DNA of 19,768 bases. It comes from an uncultured Prevotellaceae bacterium. Lineage in GTDB: Bacteria > Bacteroidota > Bacteroidia > Bacteroidales > Bacteroidaceae. The stretch is from assembly GCA_900315105.1 (NCBI GenBank), contig OMXX01000069.1:1-19768 (forward strand). The letters run 5' to 3'. The notes beneath the pieces were generated by a model that saw only the letters and a list, made by a program, of their open reading frames with translations, had not been told where the DNA came from and searched no databases. The translations under genes and the position numbers were made by a program. Shown one piece after another: positions 8,307-15,815 of this stretch. How positions within the stretch are numbered: the stretch's first letter is position 1; every line of letters starts with the position of its first letter.

Positions 8307-9166
8307 TGAAAGCGAAAAGTGTTTCAATTCCGAAGTTTGGAGAAAAGATTAGCGAGGATGCCGTTTTCGCTAGAGATGGCTTCATTGCTGTTTCTGATGG
8401 TGCTGGTGGAGGTGGTGTCTATGCTGATCAATGGTCAAGTTATCTAGTTTCAAACTTGCCAGATAGTCCAATACAAAATTATGTTGAGTTTGATTCATGG
8501 ATAGATGCTATTTGGGAAAGGTTCTACAATGAGCATGAGGAATTAGCGAAATTAAAGGGTGGACTATTTCTTAATAAGTTCTACGATGAAGGTTCATTTG
8601 CAACATTGGTTGCTGTTTGGAAAAAATCTGAAGTTGAATGCCAATGGATAAGTTATGGAGATAGTGTGGCCTTTTGTTACGAAAGATCAAAAGGAGAATT
8701 AAAGCACTCTTTTACTAAGTTGGCTGATTTTAATAATCCGCCCTATCTTATTAGCTGTAAGGACCCTCTTGATGAAAAAGGGTTTAGGACTGGAACTTTT
8801 AGAATCACTGATACTTCCGTGGTATTTTGTACAAGTGATGCGTTAGCTCACCTAATTCTTATGTTATACGAAACTGGGCTACAAAAACTTGGTAGCCATG
8901 AGTACGATACAGAAATAGAAGAAGCAATAAATGCCGAAACGAGAAATAGTCAATACATCAAGTTAGCATTGAATTTGAATTCTGATTTCGATACAAAGAT
9001 GAGATACTTGCTAAAGTTATCAAGGAATAATATGATTTTTCGAAGCGGAATGGCAAATCATCGGGAAAGACTTAAACTTGTTGCCGATGATGACTATTCA
9101 TTGGCAGTCATGGATTACAATGAGGAAGCGTTTAATGATTGTGTACCATTTATTGAAATTGGTTAG
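8306..9166 (+). CDS. PP2C-type protein phosphatase
   Basis: This compact 286-residue soluble phosphatase has the PP2C metal-binding landmarks in order: SEDA (D18), SDGAGGGG (D31-G32), GSFATL (97-102), YGDS (117-120), CTSDAL (D178) and DDDYSLAV (261-268). PP2C enzymes remove phosphate from Ser/Thr using two metal ions. Its obvious partners are the three kinases upstream, giving a reversible phosphorylation switch, and the vWA-containing protein immediately before it is a candidate substrate or scaffold. The start codon overlaps the preceding stop by one base, indicating tight coupling. No signal peptide or membrane segment is visible. Confidence 0.9.
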   Translation: MKAKSVSIPKFGEKISEDAVFARDGFIAVSDGAGGGGVYADQWSSYLVSNLPDSPIQNYVEFDSWIDAIWERFYNEHEELAKLKGGLFLNKFYDEGSFATLVAVWKKSEVECQWISYGDSVAFCYERSKGELKHSFTKLADFNNPPYLISCKDPLDEKGFRTGTFRITDTSVVFCTSDALAHLILMLYETGLQKLGSHEYDTEIEEAINAETRNSQYIKLALNLNSDFDTKMRYLLKLSRNNMIFRSGMANHRERLKLVADDDYSLAVMDYNEEAFNDCVPFIEIG

Positions 9167-9168
9167 CT

Positions 9169-10428
9169 ATGGCAGATAACGATTATAAAGGGTTTACTCC
9201 AGATTATATAGACAGACTATTGCCAAACCAAATCTTTGTGTTTGGTAGTAACACGTTGGGATACCATACAGGAGGTGCTTCTGGTACTGCTCGTAAGAAG
9301 TTTGGAGCCATTTGGGGACAAGCGGAGGGCCTGCAAGGACAGAGTTATGCGATTCCTGTGGATTTTGGAAAGGGTATACGCAAAGATACAGAAGTTAAGT
9401 CTTCCGTGGAGAAGTTCATAGCCTTTGCAAAACAGAATGAGAAGTTGTTCTTTTTTGTAACTAGGATAGGCTGTGGTTTAGGAGGATATAGAGACGATGA
9501 AATGGCTCAGTTCTTCAAGAATGCTTTGGATGTCAAGAATATCTGTTTGCCCAAAAGCTTTGTTGATGCCTTAAAAGGTGGTGAAGTCAATTTTGACTTG
9601 GATAGATTCGTCAAAGCGCAAGATTCTGAGATGTATACTTATGCCGATGCCTTGAATGAAATCAAGGAAGGTCACAAGCAAGGCCACTGGATATGGTATG
9701 TGTTCCCGCAGATAAAAGGACTTGGGCATAGCTATAAATCGGAATTCTACGGTATATCAAGCACTGAAGAGGCAAAGGCATATTTGGGACACTCAGTACT
9801 CAATACGCGATTAAGGGATATTACTCTGGCTTTCCTCAATTGTAACAACCCTTCTGCATTTAATGTATTAGGATTTCCCGATGTACTGAAGGTACAATCG
9901 TGTATGACCCTATTTGATATTGTTTCTCCCAATGACGTCTTTAATGATGTTCTTGACAAATACTATGAGGGAAAACGATGCGAGAAAACTGTAAGGCGTT
10001 TAGGTATTCGTGACGAGAAAAACAAGAATGCAATAAAACTCAGTCGGCTGACTATTGCCAAAGACTGCACCCTCACCCTTTCAGACTATCAACAAGAGGT
10101 AAAGATGGAACCAATCGTTAAGGCGATCTATCTGTTGTTTTTGAATCATCCAGAAGGAATAGCATTTAAGTATTTGTCTGATTACAGGAAAGAACTAGCA
10201 GACATCTATCAGAAAATTAAACCCTTTGGACTTAACGAAAGAGCTATCCGTTGTATTGAAGATGTGACTAATCCTCTTCTGAATTCCATCAATGAGAAAT
10301 GTTCTCGAATTAGAGCTGCATTTTTACCTGTGGTTGACTCCACGTTGTTGGAACAATATATCATAGTGGGTAAGAGTGGTGAAGTAAAAAAAATCACGTT
10401 GCCTCGTGATTTAGTAGTCTGGAAATAA
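9169..10428 (+). CDS. Macro-like domain / DUF1810 fusion protein
   Basis: This 419-residue protein has three parts. Residues ~20-130 resemble the macro-like family found in phage-associated proteins: NQIFVFGSNTLGYHTGGASG (20-39) and FFFVTRIGCGLGGYRDDEM (94-112), with a glycine-rich loop suited to an ADP-ribose pocket. Residues ~143-278 match DUF1810: LDRFVKAQDS (144-153), GHWIWYVFPQIKGLG (172-186), VLNTRLRDIT (210-219) and LKVQSCMTLF (240-249). I recall DUF1810 being linked to NAD/ADP-ribose pathways by gene neighbourhood. Residues ~310-415 form a third domain I do not recognise. It starts 2 bases after the PP2C stop and is last before a gap with a putative terminator. The likely role is binding or removing ADP-ribose, perhaps antagonising the DarT-like domain. 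This is inferred, not shown. Confidence 0.8.
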   Translation: MADNDYKGFTPDYIDRLLPNQIFVFGSNTLGYHTGGASGTARKKFGAIWGQAEGLQGQSYAIPVDFGKGIRKDTEVKSSVEKFIAFAKQNEKLFFFVTRIGCGLGGYRDDEMAQFFKNALDVKNICLPKSFVDALKGGEVNFDLDRFVKAQDSEMYTYADALNEIKEGHKQGHWIWYVFPQIKGLGHSYKSEFYGISSTEEAKAYLGHSVLNTRLRDITLAFLNCNNPSAFNVLGFPDVLKVQSCMTLFDIVSPNDVFNDVLDKYYEGKRCEKTVRRLGIRDEKNKNAIKLSRLTIAKDCTLTLSDYQQEVKMEPIVKAIYLLFLNHPEGIAFKYLSDYRKELADIYQKIKPFGLNERAIRCIEDVTNPLLNSINEKCSRIRAAFLPVVDSTLLEQYIIVGKSGEVKKITLPRDLVVWK

Positions 10429-10436
10429 AATCAAGA

Positions 10437-10455
10437 TTCCACAAGCCTTGTGGAA
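10437..10455. promoter_or_regulatory. 19-bp perfect palindrome, possible operator or small hairpin
   Basis: TTCCACAAG, a single C, then CTTGTGGAA form a perfect 9+1+9 dyad 8 bases after the macro/DUF1810 stop codon. It ends 8 bases before the upstream element of the putative promoter at 10464. It could be an operator for a dimeric regulator, or in RNA a short hairpin contributing to termination. There is no T-run directly behind it, which argues against it being a terminator on its own. Confidence 0.4.
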
Positions 10456-10463
10456 CAATATTT

Positions 10464-10495
10464 CTTGGTTGCAGAGAAGGATTTCCCTATCTTTG
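10464..10495 (+). promoter_or_regulatory. Putative Bacteroidota-type promoter
   Basis: TATCTTTG at 10488-10495 matches the Bacteroidota -7 consensus TAnnTTTG exactly. CTTG at 10464-10467 differs by one base from the -33 element TTTG, and the spacer is 20 bases, within the usual 19-21. Transcription would start near 10502, giving a ~25-base leader before the ATG at 10527. This would make the membrane LRR gene the first of a second transcription unit. Confidence 0.5.
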
Positions 10496-10503
10496 CAACC
10501 AAG
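10464..10503 (+). terminator. Putative intrinsic terminator hairpin
   Basis: A perfect 10-bp inverted repeat, CTTGGTTGCA (10464-10473) and TGCAACCAAG (10494-10503), encloses a 20-base loop and is followed by the T-rich stretch TTTAATTTT. It sits in the only sizeable gap inside the island, after the macro/DUF1810 gene. The stem is not GC-rich and the loop is long, so efficiency is uncertain. It overlaps the promoter elements listed separately. Confidence 0.45.
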
Positions 10504-10526
10504 TTTAATTTTACTATATTGGAATT

Positions 10527-11675
10527 ATGGAATTTGTCTATATCATTATTTTAATAACAATCGTACATGTGATTTTTCTTCTTTATCCTGTTTATAGGGA
10601 TGAAGTATTGGATGTATATTCATGGACCCCCTGGACTGAACGTGAATATGTATTATTCAAGAAGGTTACAGGTAATAATAAGGCAGTAAAGATTCGACTT
10701 CTGATAAATTGGCTTATCTGGCCGTTTCTATTGCTATTTATTCTTGTGATGCCTATAGTTTTCCTTTTCAAGTTACCTTGTATACTAAAGGAATATGATG
10801 GAGAAATAATCTATAGTAATGATGGAAAAAAACTCTTGAAGGTTGCGGATAATTGCAAGAGAGTAAAAGTTAGAAAAGGTGTTGAGGTCATCGCGAGTGA
10901 AGCATTTGACAGCACTAGGGTTACACATGTCAAGCTACCAGATACTGTCAAAATATTAAAGTCCAATGCTCTCCTAAGGGCACATTATTTGGAAAGCATT
11001 AATCTTCCAGATTCCATAATTAAAATAGATCGATATGCTTTTCAGTTTTGTGGAGGATTCGGTAAAGGACTAAAAGAAATTGTACTGCCCAAACACTTGC
11101 ACAATCTTGGAGAGAATGCTTTTTATGGTTGCGAAAAGCTAGTAAAATTGGTTATAAATGGCGATTTTAGATGGGAACACTCCTGGTTGGAAAACAACCC
11201 TTTCTATTATACAAAAAATTTATCTGTTATTAAGAACTCAAACCCAAACTTCAAAGTTGAAGATGGAATGCTAATGAGTTCTGATGGCATAATTTTATTC
11301 AGGTGTGTTAATGATAATAATAGAGTCGTTGTAAAAGATGGCATTAAAATAATAGCACAAGGTGCATTCTGCGGCAGAGACAGAATGGAGGAAGTCATTT
11401 TGCCAACTTCATTAAGAACTGTATGTAAGGATGCGTTTAGTGGATGTCGTATTATCGATAATGTTGTATTACCAGAGGGAACGGAATCAATAGGTATTGA
11501 GTCTTTCAGTTTCTGTTGGAACCTAAAGACAATGACTTTGCCATCAACTCTAAAAAATATTGCATATAATGCATTTGAACATAGTGATTATCTACAAAAC
11601 TTTATCTTCCCAAAAGGAATGGAGGATAAATTTGAGAAAATGGTTAGTGGGGGGAAATGCAATTTACCCTTCTAA
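10527..11675 (+). CDS. Membrane-anchored BspA-like leucine-rich repeat protein
   Basis: This 382-residue protein has two N-terminal hydrophobic segments (about 3-21 and 58-83) followed by LRR_5/BspA-type repeats from ~105 to ~370, with units such as LPDSIIKIDRYAFQFC and LPSTLKNIAYNAFEHS. The repeat block opens with IYSNDGKKLLKVAD, closely parallel to the TYSKDGRKLLKA that opens the repeats in the kinase at 2315, so the two were probably derived from one module. With two membrane helices and the N-terminus in the cytoplasm, the repeats would also face the cytoplasm. This is inference. It is a candidate partner or sensor for the kinases. It probably starts the second transcription unit, behind the promoter at 10464-10495. 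Confidence 0.8.
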   Translation: MEFVYIIILITIVHVIFLLYPVYRDEVLDVYSWTPWTEREYVLFKKVTGNNKAVKIRLLINWLIWPFLLLFILVMPIVFLFKLPCILKEYDGEIIYSNDGKKLLKVADNCKRVKVRKGVEVIASEAFDSTRVTHVKLPDTVKILKSNALLRAHYLESINLPDSIIKIDRYAFQFCGGFGKGLKEIVLPKHLHNLGENAFYGCEKLVKLVINGDFRWEHSWLENNPFYYTKNLSVIKNSNPNFKVEDGMLMSSDGIILFRCVNDNNRVVVKDGIKIIAQGAFCGRDRMEEVILPTSLRTVCKDAFSGCRIIDNVVLPEGTESIGIESFSFCWNLKTMTLPSTLKNIAYNAFEHSDYLQNFIFPKGMEDKFEKMVSGGKCNLPF

Positions 11676-11708
11676 AAAAGAACGTTAAACCGAAAAATAG
11701 ACTATATT

Positions 11709-12152
11709 ATGAATGATTTTGAGTACATTTATCAACAAGTCAAGAAGGCGCATTATTCGAAATGGAATGATGAAGAGCTAAGAAAGTGTGTAGATATGCT
11801 AATTGGATTGACACACGAGCAACTATTTTCTCTTTACACATCTAAGTGGCTAAAAGGTGATAAAGTGATGAGAGAAGAGGTGTTCAAATGTATGTATATG
11901 GACAAACTCGGGAAAAGGGAAGAACGTATAAAAAACATGTCAACTGATGATCTGCTAGAAGAATTCAAGGACAAAAAGAGTGGCAACGTATCGCTGATAA
12001 GAAACGAAATGAAATATCGTTATAAAGAAAATGTTGGTGACGATAGAATTAAGATTTCTATTGCATTTAAAAACTCTTCAGTTGGTGATCAGACGTGGAT
12101 AGAACATCAAGAGCGGAAAGAGTTGTATGGAGAACAAAAGGGTAAAGTATAA
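11709..12152 (+). CDS. Hypothetical protein, small, charged, helical
   Basis: This 147-residue soluble protein is not recognised. It is rich in Lys, Glu and Arg, with no Cys-based metal site, signal peptide or membrane segment. The pattern in residues 1-90 suggests several amphipathic helices (for example LRKCVDMLIGLTHEQLFSLY). It follows the LRR gene after 33 bases and precedes a WYL-like gene after 53 bases, with no clear Shine-Dalgarno site. Coding is supported by its length, orientation and codon use like its neighbours. Confidence 0.6.
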   Translation: MNDFEYIYQQVKKAHYSKWNDEELRKCVDMLIGLTHEQLFSLYTSKWLKGDKVMREEVFKCMYMDKLGKREERIKNMSTDDLLEEFKDKKSGNVSLIRNEMKYRYKENVGDDRIKISIAFKNSSVGDQTWIEHQERKELYGEQKGKV

Positions 12153-12205
12153 TAAAATATATATGTAAGATTGAAGTCCACATAATTGAAAAAGATAATT
12201 GTAGC

Positions 12206-12475
12206 ATGAGTATTGAAGAGGTCATTGACAGGGCTATTATGTCTCAACAGACTATAGAGATTGAATACTGTACCCGGAATGGTAGAGTTTTTAACTGCAT
12301 GATTTCCGACATAAAATACTCACGTTATTATGGAGGAGGATACATTCAAGCTTATCGAATAGACATGGGTGAAGAACGAACGTTCAGAATTAGCAGAATT
12401 ATGAGTGTAAACGGGCATTCCTTCTCACGTATTTTTTGGGACCAGATAGGTGATGCATTTAAAAGACTATATTAA
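12206..12475 (+). CDS. Stand-alone WYL-like domain protein
   Basis: This 89-residue protein corresponds to little more than a single WYL-type domain: IDRAIMSQQTIEIEY at 8-22, a turn, YIQAYRIDMGEERTFRISRI at 46-65. This matches the usual sequence of a first strand, a strand ending in 'ayr' and the Arg-rich 'R.FRI.RI' strand. WYL domains are SH3-like ligand-binding modules common in regulators of defence and DNA-damage systems. Here no helix-turn-helix is attached, so direct DNA binding is doubtful. It ends one base before the ATG of the DnaB-like ATPase, suggesting that the two act together. It could instead be an unrelated small SH3-like beta-protein. Confidence 0.55.
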   Translation: MSIEEVIDRAIMSQQTIEIEYCTRNGRVFNCMISDIKYSRYYGGGYIQAYRIDMGEERTFRISRIMSVNGHSFSRIFWDQIGDAFKRLY

Positions 12476-12476
12476 T

Positions 12477-13388
12477 ATGGAACACATCAGTAAAGTATTA
12501 GACAAGATTTCTCGGCAAGTGATAACACCAATAGAAACAGGTATTAAGTATTTTGATTCTACGATTGGTGGTTATTACCCTGGAGAGGTGACTACCATTT
12601 GCGGAGAGGATTGTTGTTGTAAGACTGCGTTTATCATTCAACAAGTATGTCACATTGCAATTGATCAAAAAATACCGACTTTGGTGTTGCTTGATTACAT
12701 CTCTGAGCGTAATTTCATATCATCAATGATAGCTTACTATTGTAATATTGAGCCCAATAATATGCATGACATATTAGTATCAAAGCAGTATAAAGAGTTA
12801 GTTGAGGAGTTCTTAAGTAAACTGAAAGATGCTCCTTTGTATATTATGAGGGCCAGCTGGTATGAAGATAAGAAGACCTTGGATGGTATAGAAGAATTCA
12901 TCGACATGAAGAATATTGAGATTGTTTTTGTCGATGAAGTGTATTTAGACCTTAGCCGCGATGTTACTACAGAATTTAGTAGCATTGGATCTATAGCTAT
13001 CAAGAAAAACATTCCTGTTGTAGTGAGCTGCTATATATGGAATGACAGGGAGGGAATAGAAGGTATTCGACCTTGGCTGACTGATATTAGCAGACGAACT
13101 TACTTGCATGGCCTTGATGTTGTCATTGGTTTCACTAATTACGAGCAAAATAGGATCTTTATGGATGACCGAGGATTTGATTTACATGATATGATCGGTG
13201 TCGAAATTCTGAAATATCGAGGAAAAATAGAGAAGAAGTCACATTATATTCCTAAAGATTACCTTTATTATCGCGATTATGAGAAAAGGAAACAACAACT
13301 ATTGGAGAACATAAAAAAGTCTGGGGGAGAAATCGTAGGAAATCTTATTGATAAATTTAAACTCACAGTAGAAAAAGATTCGGTGTAA
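12477..13388 (+). CDS. DnaB-helicase-like RecA-fold ATPase with degenerate P-loop
   Basis: This ~303-residue protein resembles the C-terminal RecA-type domain of replicative DnaB helicase without the N-terminal domain. Matching landmarks are TPIETGIKYFDSTIGGYYPGE (17-37), the P-loop position GEDCCCKTAF (43-52), a Walker-B-like strand ending in VFVDEVYL, IPVVVSCY, and RPWLTDISRR, equivalent to DnaB's RP.LSDLR. The P-loop has Cys where the key glycine of GKT should be, and three cysteines in a row. Nucleotide binding may therefore be weakened. Walker B keeps an acidic pair. I prefer ATG 12477 over the upstream GTG at 12450, because the latter would overlap the WYL gene by 26 bases and adds nothing conserved. 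It could be a regulator or scaffold instead of a helicase. Confidence 0.68.
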   Translation: MEHISKVLDKISRQVITPIETGIKYFDSTIGGYYPGEVTTICGEDCCCKTAFIIQQVCHIAIDQKIPTLVLLDYISERNFISSMIAYYCNIEPNNMHDILVSKQYKELVEEFLSKLKDAPLYIMRASWYEDKKTLDGIEEFIDMKNIEIVFVDEVYLDLSRDVTTEFSSIGSIAIKKNIPVVVSCYIWNDREGIEGIRPWLTDISRRTYLHGLDVVIGFTNYEQNRIFMDDRGFDLHDMIGVEILKYRGKIEKKSHYIPKDYLYYRDYEKRKQQLLENIKKSGGEIVGNLIDKFKLTVEKDSV

Positions 13389-13411
13389 TTGTAATTTAAA
13401 GAGGAGTATAT

Positions 13412-13987
13412 ATGGAATGGCATATAATAGGGATTTTAGCTGCAGTAGTGATATACAATCTATATCGCTACTATCATGAGGACAATAACAATGACTATAG
13501 TTCTGCTCCAGACGATGTTAGTTCATATAATAAGGTTGAGGAAACGAGTATGGAAGAAACAATTAGCACTAAGCAATTAGCTTTAAAAACTATTGAAAAG
13601 ATTGGTAGCGAACCCAAGTTCACCGAAGAAGGGCGCATCCAATTCGAGTATCAAGGAATAACATTTCTGATGGAAACTGCTGATGACTGTATGTTTGTGA
13701 ATCTGATATGGCCTTGGTGTCATAGTTTCTCCAAATTTGACATCGACGAGTTTGCCAGAGTCCGTCAGGTGGTGAATGACATTAATGCGTATGGTGTTGT
13801 TTCTGTGTTTTATGGAGTTACTGATTCTGACGACGTGGCAGTACATGTCAAGAAGAATTTCTTGTTTATTCAGCAGATACCTGGCATAGAGGACTATCTG
13901 CGAATGATGCTTGAAGAATTCTTCAGAGCAGTAAGGAAACTGGATTTGGAAATAGAGAAAATAAAAATGCAGGAATGTGAGCGATAA
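13412..13987 (+). CDS. Membrane-anchored YbjN-like protein
   Basis: This 191-residue protein has one N-terminal hydrophobic helix (about 3-20), an acidic low-complexity linker (24-52), then a compact domain (about 55-175) with alternating strands: FEYQGITFLMETADDCMFVN, then a VRQVVNDIN helix, then VAVHVKKNFLFIQQI. This is typical of YbjN or secretion-chaperone-like folds, which usually act as small protein-binding modules. A clear Shine-Dalgarno site (GAGGAG, 13401-13406) precedes the ATG by 5 bases, unusual among these genes and supportive of the start. The fold call is by general appearance and moderate in confidence. Confidence 0.6.
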   Translation: MEWHIIGILAAVVIYNLYRYYHEDNNNDYSSAPDDVSSYNKVEETSMEETISTKQLALKTIEKIGSEPKFTEEGRIQFEYQGITFLMETADDCMFVNLIWPWCHSFSKFDIDEFARVRQVVNDINAYGVVSVFYGVTDSDDVAVHVKKNFLFIQQIPGIEDYLRMMLEEFFRAVRKLDLEIEKIKMQECER

Positions 13988-14002
13988 TTTTGATTTTATA
14001 AT

Positions 14003-14010
14003 TAACTTTG
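14003..14010 (+). promoter_or_regulatory. Possible -7 element before the ADP-ribosylglycohydrolase gene
   Basis: TAACTTTG matches TAnnTTTG exactly and ends 17 bases before the ATG at 14028. No convincing TTTG lies 19-21 bases upstream and the resulting leader would be only about 11 bases, so this may be chance. If real, it would give the ADP-ribosylglycohydrolase genes an internal promoter. Confidence 0.22.
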
Positions 14011-14027
14011 CATCAAAAAGAAAAACG

Positions 14028-14834
14028 ATGGGTAAAATAAAGATGTTAGGGGCACTGGCCGGAGATATTATAGGCTCAGTGTATGAGTTTTGCAATACGA
14101 AGTCTACGGATTTTGATTTGTTTTGTGGGGCAAGTAACTTTACGGATGATTCCGTAATGACGTTGGCTGTGGCTAAATGGCTATTGGAAGATTCTTCACA
14201 CACAATTCACTATTTAATCTATTGTATGCAGGAACTTGGCGACCATCATCCCAATGCAGGTTATGGTGGACGGTTTGCAGGTTGGCTCTGTGAAGATAAT
14301 CCTCAGCCATACAATAGTTGGGGTAATGGGGCTGGGATGCGTGTAAGTCCTGTTGGGCTGTATGCTAAAACACTTGATGAAGCGTTGGCTTTAGCCGCTG
14401 TTACTGCATCAGTAAGTCATAATCATCCTGAAGGGGTGAAAGGTGCACAGGCAATTGCCACAAGTGTTTTTCTCTGCAAGCAAGGGAAGTCGAAACAAGA
14501 AATCAAGGAATATGTCGAGAAAACCTTTGGCTACAACTTGAATCGTTCTATTGCAGATATTCGTCCAAGATATGAATTCGATGTGTCGTGTCAAGGCAGT
14601 GTCCCTGAAGCCATCATTGCATTCTTAGAGGCTAATTCATTTGAGGAGGTGATTCGTTTGGCTATTTCTCTTGGAGGTGATTCTGATACAATTGGCGCTA
14701 TGGCTGGAGCGATAGCTGCATGTATGTATCCTATTCCAGATGAAATAGCAGAAAGATGTGACTCCATCCTAACAGAGGACTTGAGAGAGATTAAGGATAG
14801 ATTCTGCGAATTCATTGAGAAGCGAAAAGGATAA
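14028..14834 (+). CDS. ADP-ribosylglycohydrolase, DraG-type
   Basis: This 268-residue member of the ADP-ribosylglycohydrolase family carries both metal-binding motifs: FTDDSVM (38-44) and LGGDSDTIGAMAG (215-227). It also has the N-terminal LGALAGDIIGSVYE (7-20) and the substrate-side GNGAGMRVSPVG (99-110). All the residues expected for two-metal catalysis are present, so it is probably active in removing ADP-ribose from a modified target. I place the start at ATG 14028: the frame is open further back to a GTG at 13977, but those 17 residues overlap the previous gene and do not resemble the family, while MGKIKMLGAL is a typical beginning. It differs clearly from the second copy at 15816, so the two may have different substrates. 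Confidence 0.9.
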   Translation: MGKIKMLGALAGDIIGSVYEFCNTKSTDFDLFCGASNFTDDSVMTLAVAKWLLEDSSHTIHYLIYCMQELGDHHPNAGYGGRFAGWLCEDNPQPYNSWGNGAGMRVSPVGLYAKTLDEALALAAVTASVSHNHPEGVKGAQAIATSVFLCKQGKSKQEIKEYVEKTFGYNLNRSIADIRPRYEFDVSCQGSVPEAIIAFLEANSFEEVIRLAISLGGDSDTIGAMAGAIAACMYPIPDEIAERCDSILTEDLREIKDRFCEFIEKRKG

Positions 14835-14873
14835 TCTATTCGTTTACTAGCATTATTTCAATCAGATCATAAG

Positions 14874-15812
14874 ATGAAAACTATATTAATTGTATATGCT
14901 GCTTCATGGCTGATTTTACTTTTTGTGTATATAATCAGCCTGTTTCAAAACAAGAAGTCCAAGAAAAAGGATGGTGCTTTTGAGAAATTTCTGAATAAGC
15001 ACAAAAGTACGAAGGAAAAGATTTTGGACAAATTAGTCTATGTCATTATGATTGTGTTTGCTCCTCTTGTAGTTTTTGTCATTCCATACATTCTTATCAG
15101 GAATATGAAAACTAAGAAACAGACCCGAATTAGAGAGGAAGAAAGGGAACGCTCAGAAAGAGAGGAGAAAGAACACATTGCCGTTTGCGCTACGAATTAT
15201 TCAGTATTGGTAAGTGAGAAACAAAACCAATGTGGGGATGATTATATACGAATCGCAAAGTCATTGAAGAAACTTGTTGACAAGAAATCTTATCAAGAAA
15301 CTATTAATCTTTTAGATAAAACATCCTTGCCAGCAGCAATGAAATTGGGAGTGCGAGAATGTGAACATAAGGGGGCTGGTTCTGGAAGTCGGCTCATTAT
15401 TGAAACAGCAAAGAATGTAAGTGAGGATAACATTTTCAACTATCTCAAATTCGAAGACTCACCAATGGGAGCATGGCAGGCATACTTGTTATGCCAAATG
15501 TGGCATTATCTGCCCTTATGGTGGCATGCCAACTATGACAAGCGAGACTATATATACTCCCGTGAAGACTATCTTAATATTACTCATTTTATCGACAGAG
15601 GATTCAATGTGGATGTCCTCAAAGATTTTAATGTAAATCCAGAAATATATGGAAATGATGGGAAATACTATATAAGTTGTTGTTTCTGGACAGATTTTGG
15701 TGGGCTAAAACGCGAGTATGTAGAAGTATCTATAAAGGACAACCGATTTGAAGGATTGTTTGTGTTTGAAGAAAAGGTCATCTACGAATATCAGTGTGGC
15801 ATTATGTTTTGA
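14874..15812 (+). CDS. Hypothetical membrane protein with C-terminal soluble domain
   Basis: This 312-residue protein is not recognised. It has two hydrophobic helices (about 3-24 and 53-76), a strongly charged Arg/Glu helical stretch (78-101, possibly a coiled coil), and a C-terminal globular region (about 105-312) rich in aromatic residues, for example MWHYLPLWWHANYDKRDYIY. The soluble part should be cytoplasmic if the loop between the helices is outside. It lies between two ADP-ribosylglycohydrolase genes, 39 bases after one and 3 bases before the other, so it probably works with one of them. Confidence 0.6.
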   Translation: MKTILIVYAASWLILLFVYIISLFQNKKSKKKDGAFEKFLNKHKSTKEKILDKLVYVIMIVFAPLVVFVIPYILIRNMKTKKQTRIREEERERSEREEKEHIAVCATNYSVLVSEKQNQCGDDYIRIAKSLKKLVDKKSYQETINLLDKTSLPAAMKLGVRECEHKGAGSGSRLIIETAKNVSEDNIFNYLKFEDSPMGAWQAYLLCQMWHYLPLWWHANYDKRDYIYSREDYLNITHFIDRGFNVDVLKDFNVNPEIYGNDGKYYISCCFWTDFGGLKREYVEVSIKDNRFEGLFVFEEKVIYEYQCGIMF

Positions 15813-15815
15813 AAT

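Noticed and set aside
6864..10428. A classical DarT-DarG toxin-antitoxin pair
   Set aside because: The DarT-like domain is fused to vWA, a PP2C gene lies between it and the macro-like gene, and the macro-like protein carries DUF1810 instead of the DarG layout. Only a functional analogy is retained.
13977..14027. Upstream GTG start for the ADP-ribosylglycohydrolase
   Set aside because: The added 17 residues overlap the previous gene and do not resemble the family, whose members usually start just before the GAxAGDxxG motif, as from ATG 14028.
13583..14203. - strand ORF of 206 codons
   Set aside because: It spans the end of the YbjN-like gene and the start of an ADP-ribosylglycohydrolase with clear motifs on the + strand; its own translation has no recognisable features.
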